From positions 1 to 14,150 of the forward strand of contig JAZUBL010000057.1 of the NCBI GenBank assembly GCA_045638545.1: DNA of 14,150 nt, read 5' to 3'. The notes under the pieces were generated by a model. The model was not told where the DNA came from. It saw only the letters and a program-made list of their open reading frames with translations, and made no database searches. Numbering within the stretch: the stretch's first letter is position 1; each line of letters starts with the position of its first letter. Below, one piece after another: positions 13,079 through 14,150 of this stretch. The DNA is from UMGS1071 sp045638545. Lineage in GTDB: Bacteria > Bacillota > Clostridia > Oscillospirales > Acutalibacteraceae. Both the position numbers and the translations under genes were made by a program.

Positions 13079-14150
13079 CAGTCACCCCTCCTGATCTTCA
13101 GATTTCGATCGTCTTCCACATCAATCAGCAGATTGCCGCGGCCGCCGGTGGTATAAAGATTGACGGTCTCCATTTCCAGGTACGCCTTGTTGTAAAGCAC
13201 CTGCAGTTCATCCTCCGGCAGAGAAAGCACTGTCGTCATGTGCGAGCCGCCAAGATCCTCTTCCGGCAGACCGTCTGTGATAAGAATGTCCGCTATATGT
13301 TTTTCATTACTGCCGCTTTCCGGTTCGTATGTTTCACTCAACAGCAGGAACGACACATCCCGTACAGTGAAGTACAAACCGCTCTCGCTGTAAGAACCAT
13401 CCATTGTGAGGGATATTTCGTCCAGCAGCATTGCTTCCGCATTATCTTGATAATACGAAACTTTCTCCGCCTTTGCAAGCTCTTTTTCCAGCGCACCGCC
13501 TGTATAGGCAGATTTCTCCAGCAGAATATGCTCTACCGGATAATCGCGCAGCAATTCTGCCGCATTTTTCTTTTCCTGATTATCACCGGATGTCAGCTGC
13601 AGGTAGGCGATCTCTCCTATACCTTCTGTCTTCAGATGGTTCTGCAGTGTATCTGTACTGTAGCCTTCGCAGCCCAGTACGGCCGCCTTTCCGTTCTTGC
13701 TGAGAACAACAGAAATGCCGTCGCCTACGTCCAGCACTGCTACGCGGATCAGATCCATCTTCACAATATTGTAGGAAAAAATGCCGGTAAACAGCACAAT
13801 TGCCGACAGCAGCGCACCGATGATATAGCCTCGCGTTTTATGATAAAACAGCAATAAATAAGCCAGGATCAGCAGCGAACAAATCAGCCAGAGGTGCACA
13901 AAACCATGGGTCGGCGACACGGTGGCAAATGGGATCTTCGCCAGCAAATCGGTCGCAAAAATCAGCAGTTTGCCAAGGAGACCGCAGAGCAGCGCCAATG
14001 GTTTACCCAGAAATGCAAAGGCCGGCAGTACGTTGAAAATCGATGCCAGAAAGCCAAATTCGATCATCAGAGTCGACGGCAGAAGCAGCAGCAAGTTGGC
14101 CAGCGGTGCGATGAGTGAGATCTCTCTGCCGGAAAGAATGAAGATCGGCA
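13078..14150 (-). CDS. comEC: ComEC-type competence/DNA-uptake membrane protein, C-terminal part (cut by window edge)
   Basis: ComEC forms the DNA uptake channel of naturally competent bacteria. The frame is open through the right edge; the visible part reads from about 14148 as PIFILSGREISLIAPLANLL, typical of the end of the competence domain. Hydrophobic segments follow (LLLLLPSTLMIEFGFLA, then AFLGKPLALLCGLLGKLLIF, HLWLICSLLILAYLLLFY and YIIGALLSAIVLFTGIF). The last 220 residues are where family members carry a metallo-beta-lactamase-like domain: VAVLDVGDGISVVL and the final LYTTGGRGNLLIDV fit that fold. The usual HXHXDH site is missing: the place reads LTSGDNQEKKNAA, and the later GHHGS is replaced by ITDGLPEE. 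The domain is therefore probably not a metal-dependent nuclease. First gene seen of the operon with holA and rnmV. TTG at 14094, the first in-frame start codon, is not the true start. Confidence 0.9.
   Translation of the reverse strand, partial: PIFILSGREISLIAPLANLLLLLPSTLMIEFGFLASIFNVLPAFAFLGKPLALLCGLLGKLLIFATDLLAKIPFATVSPTHGFVHLWLICSLLILAYLLLFYHKTRGYIIGALLSAIVLFTGIFSYNIVKMDLIRVAVLDVGDGISVVLSKNGKAAVLGCEGYSTDTLQNHLKTEGIGEIAYLQLTSGDNQEKKNAAELLRDYPVEHILLEKSAYTGGALEKELAKAEKVSYYQDNAEAMLLDEISLTMDGSYSESGLYFTVRDVSFLLLSETYEPESGSNEKHIADILITDGLPEEDLGGSHMTTVLSLPEDELQVLYNKAYLEMETVNLYTTGGRGNLLIDVEDDRNLKIRRGD

Noticed and set aside
12452..13156. Plus-strand frame of 234 codons opposite holA
   Set aside because: A shadow of holA with no start signal; the minus-strand frame has clear DNA polymerase III delta features.

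Overview
The window looks like chromosome of an anaerobic, low-to-mid GC Firmicute, most likely a clostridial Ruminococcaceae/Oscillospiraceae gut-type bacterium. The grounds are a TPP-riboswitch thi operon using the anaerobic ThiH route, a sporulation sigma-K-type gene, the backbone order comEC-holA-rnmV, Gram-positive ribosome binding sites, and a large secreted SH3/fibronectin-III lysozyme. This placement is inference; no rRNA is present to confirm it.

Layout. Positions 1-3480 hold a minus-strand thiamine operon: a sigma-A-type promoter, a TPP riboswitch with an intrinsic terminator, then thiS, thiF, thiG, thiH and thiE (thiE runs off the left edge). Positions 3480-5880 are accessory: a decayed 5' fragment of a tyrosine integrase (minus strand), then a plus-strand gene with its own promoter and terminator encoding a stand-alone OLD-type ATPase/TOPRIM nuclease, a probable phage-defence gene. 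At 5880 this block meets the 3' end of a sigK gene that stops inside the sigma-4 helix-turn-helix, at about residue 215 of an expected 235 or so. Upstream of sigK is a candidate SigE-type promoter.

Positions 6629-10687 encode a 1352-residue secreted protein: signal peptide, SH3b domains, six fibronectin-III domains in three tandem 181-residue units, two more SH3b domains, Ig-like beta domains, and a GH24 lysozyme domain that appears to carry an inserted SH3b-like module. Positions 10879-11340 hold two complete copies of a tRNA-Leu(GAG) transcription unit, each with promoter, tRNA and terminator. Positions 11384-14150 are the minus-strand backbone operon comEC-holA-rnmV. The comEC C-terminus has a metallo-beta-lactamase-like domain that lacks the metal-binding histidine motif.

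The point of most interest is the sigK truncation. The sequence left of it holds an integrase scar and a solo defence nuclease, which suggests that an inserted element displaced the sigK tail. It could be a skin-like split of a sporulation sigma gene or a plain disruption; the window alone cannot decide. The riboswitch ties the thi genes to thiamine pyrophosphate supply. The lysozyme, sigK, the OLD gene and the tRNAs each have their own promoter.
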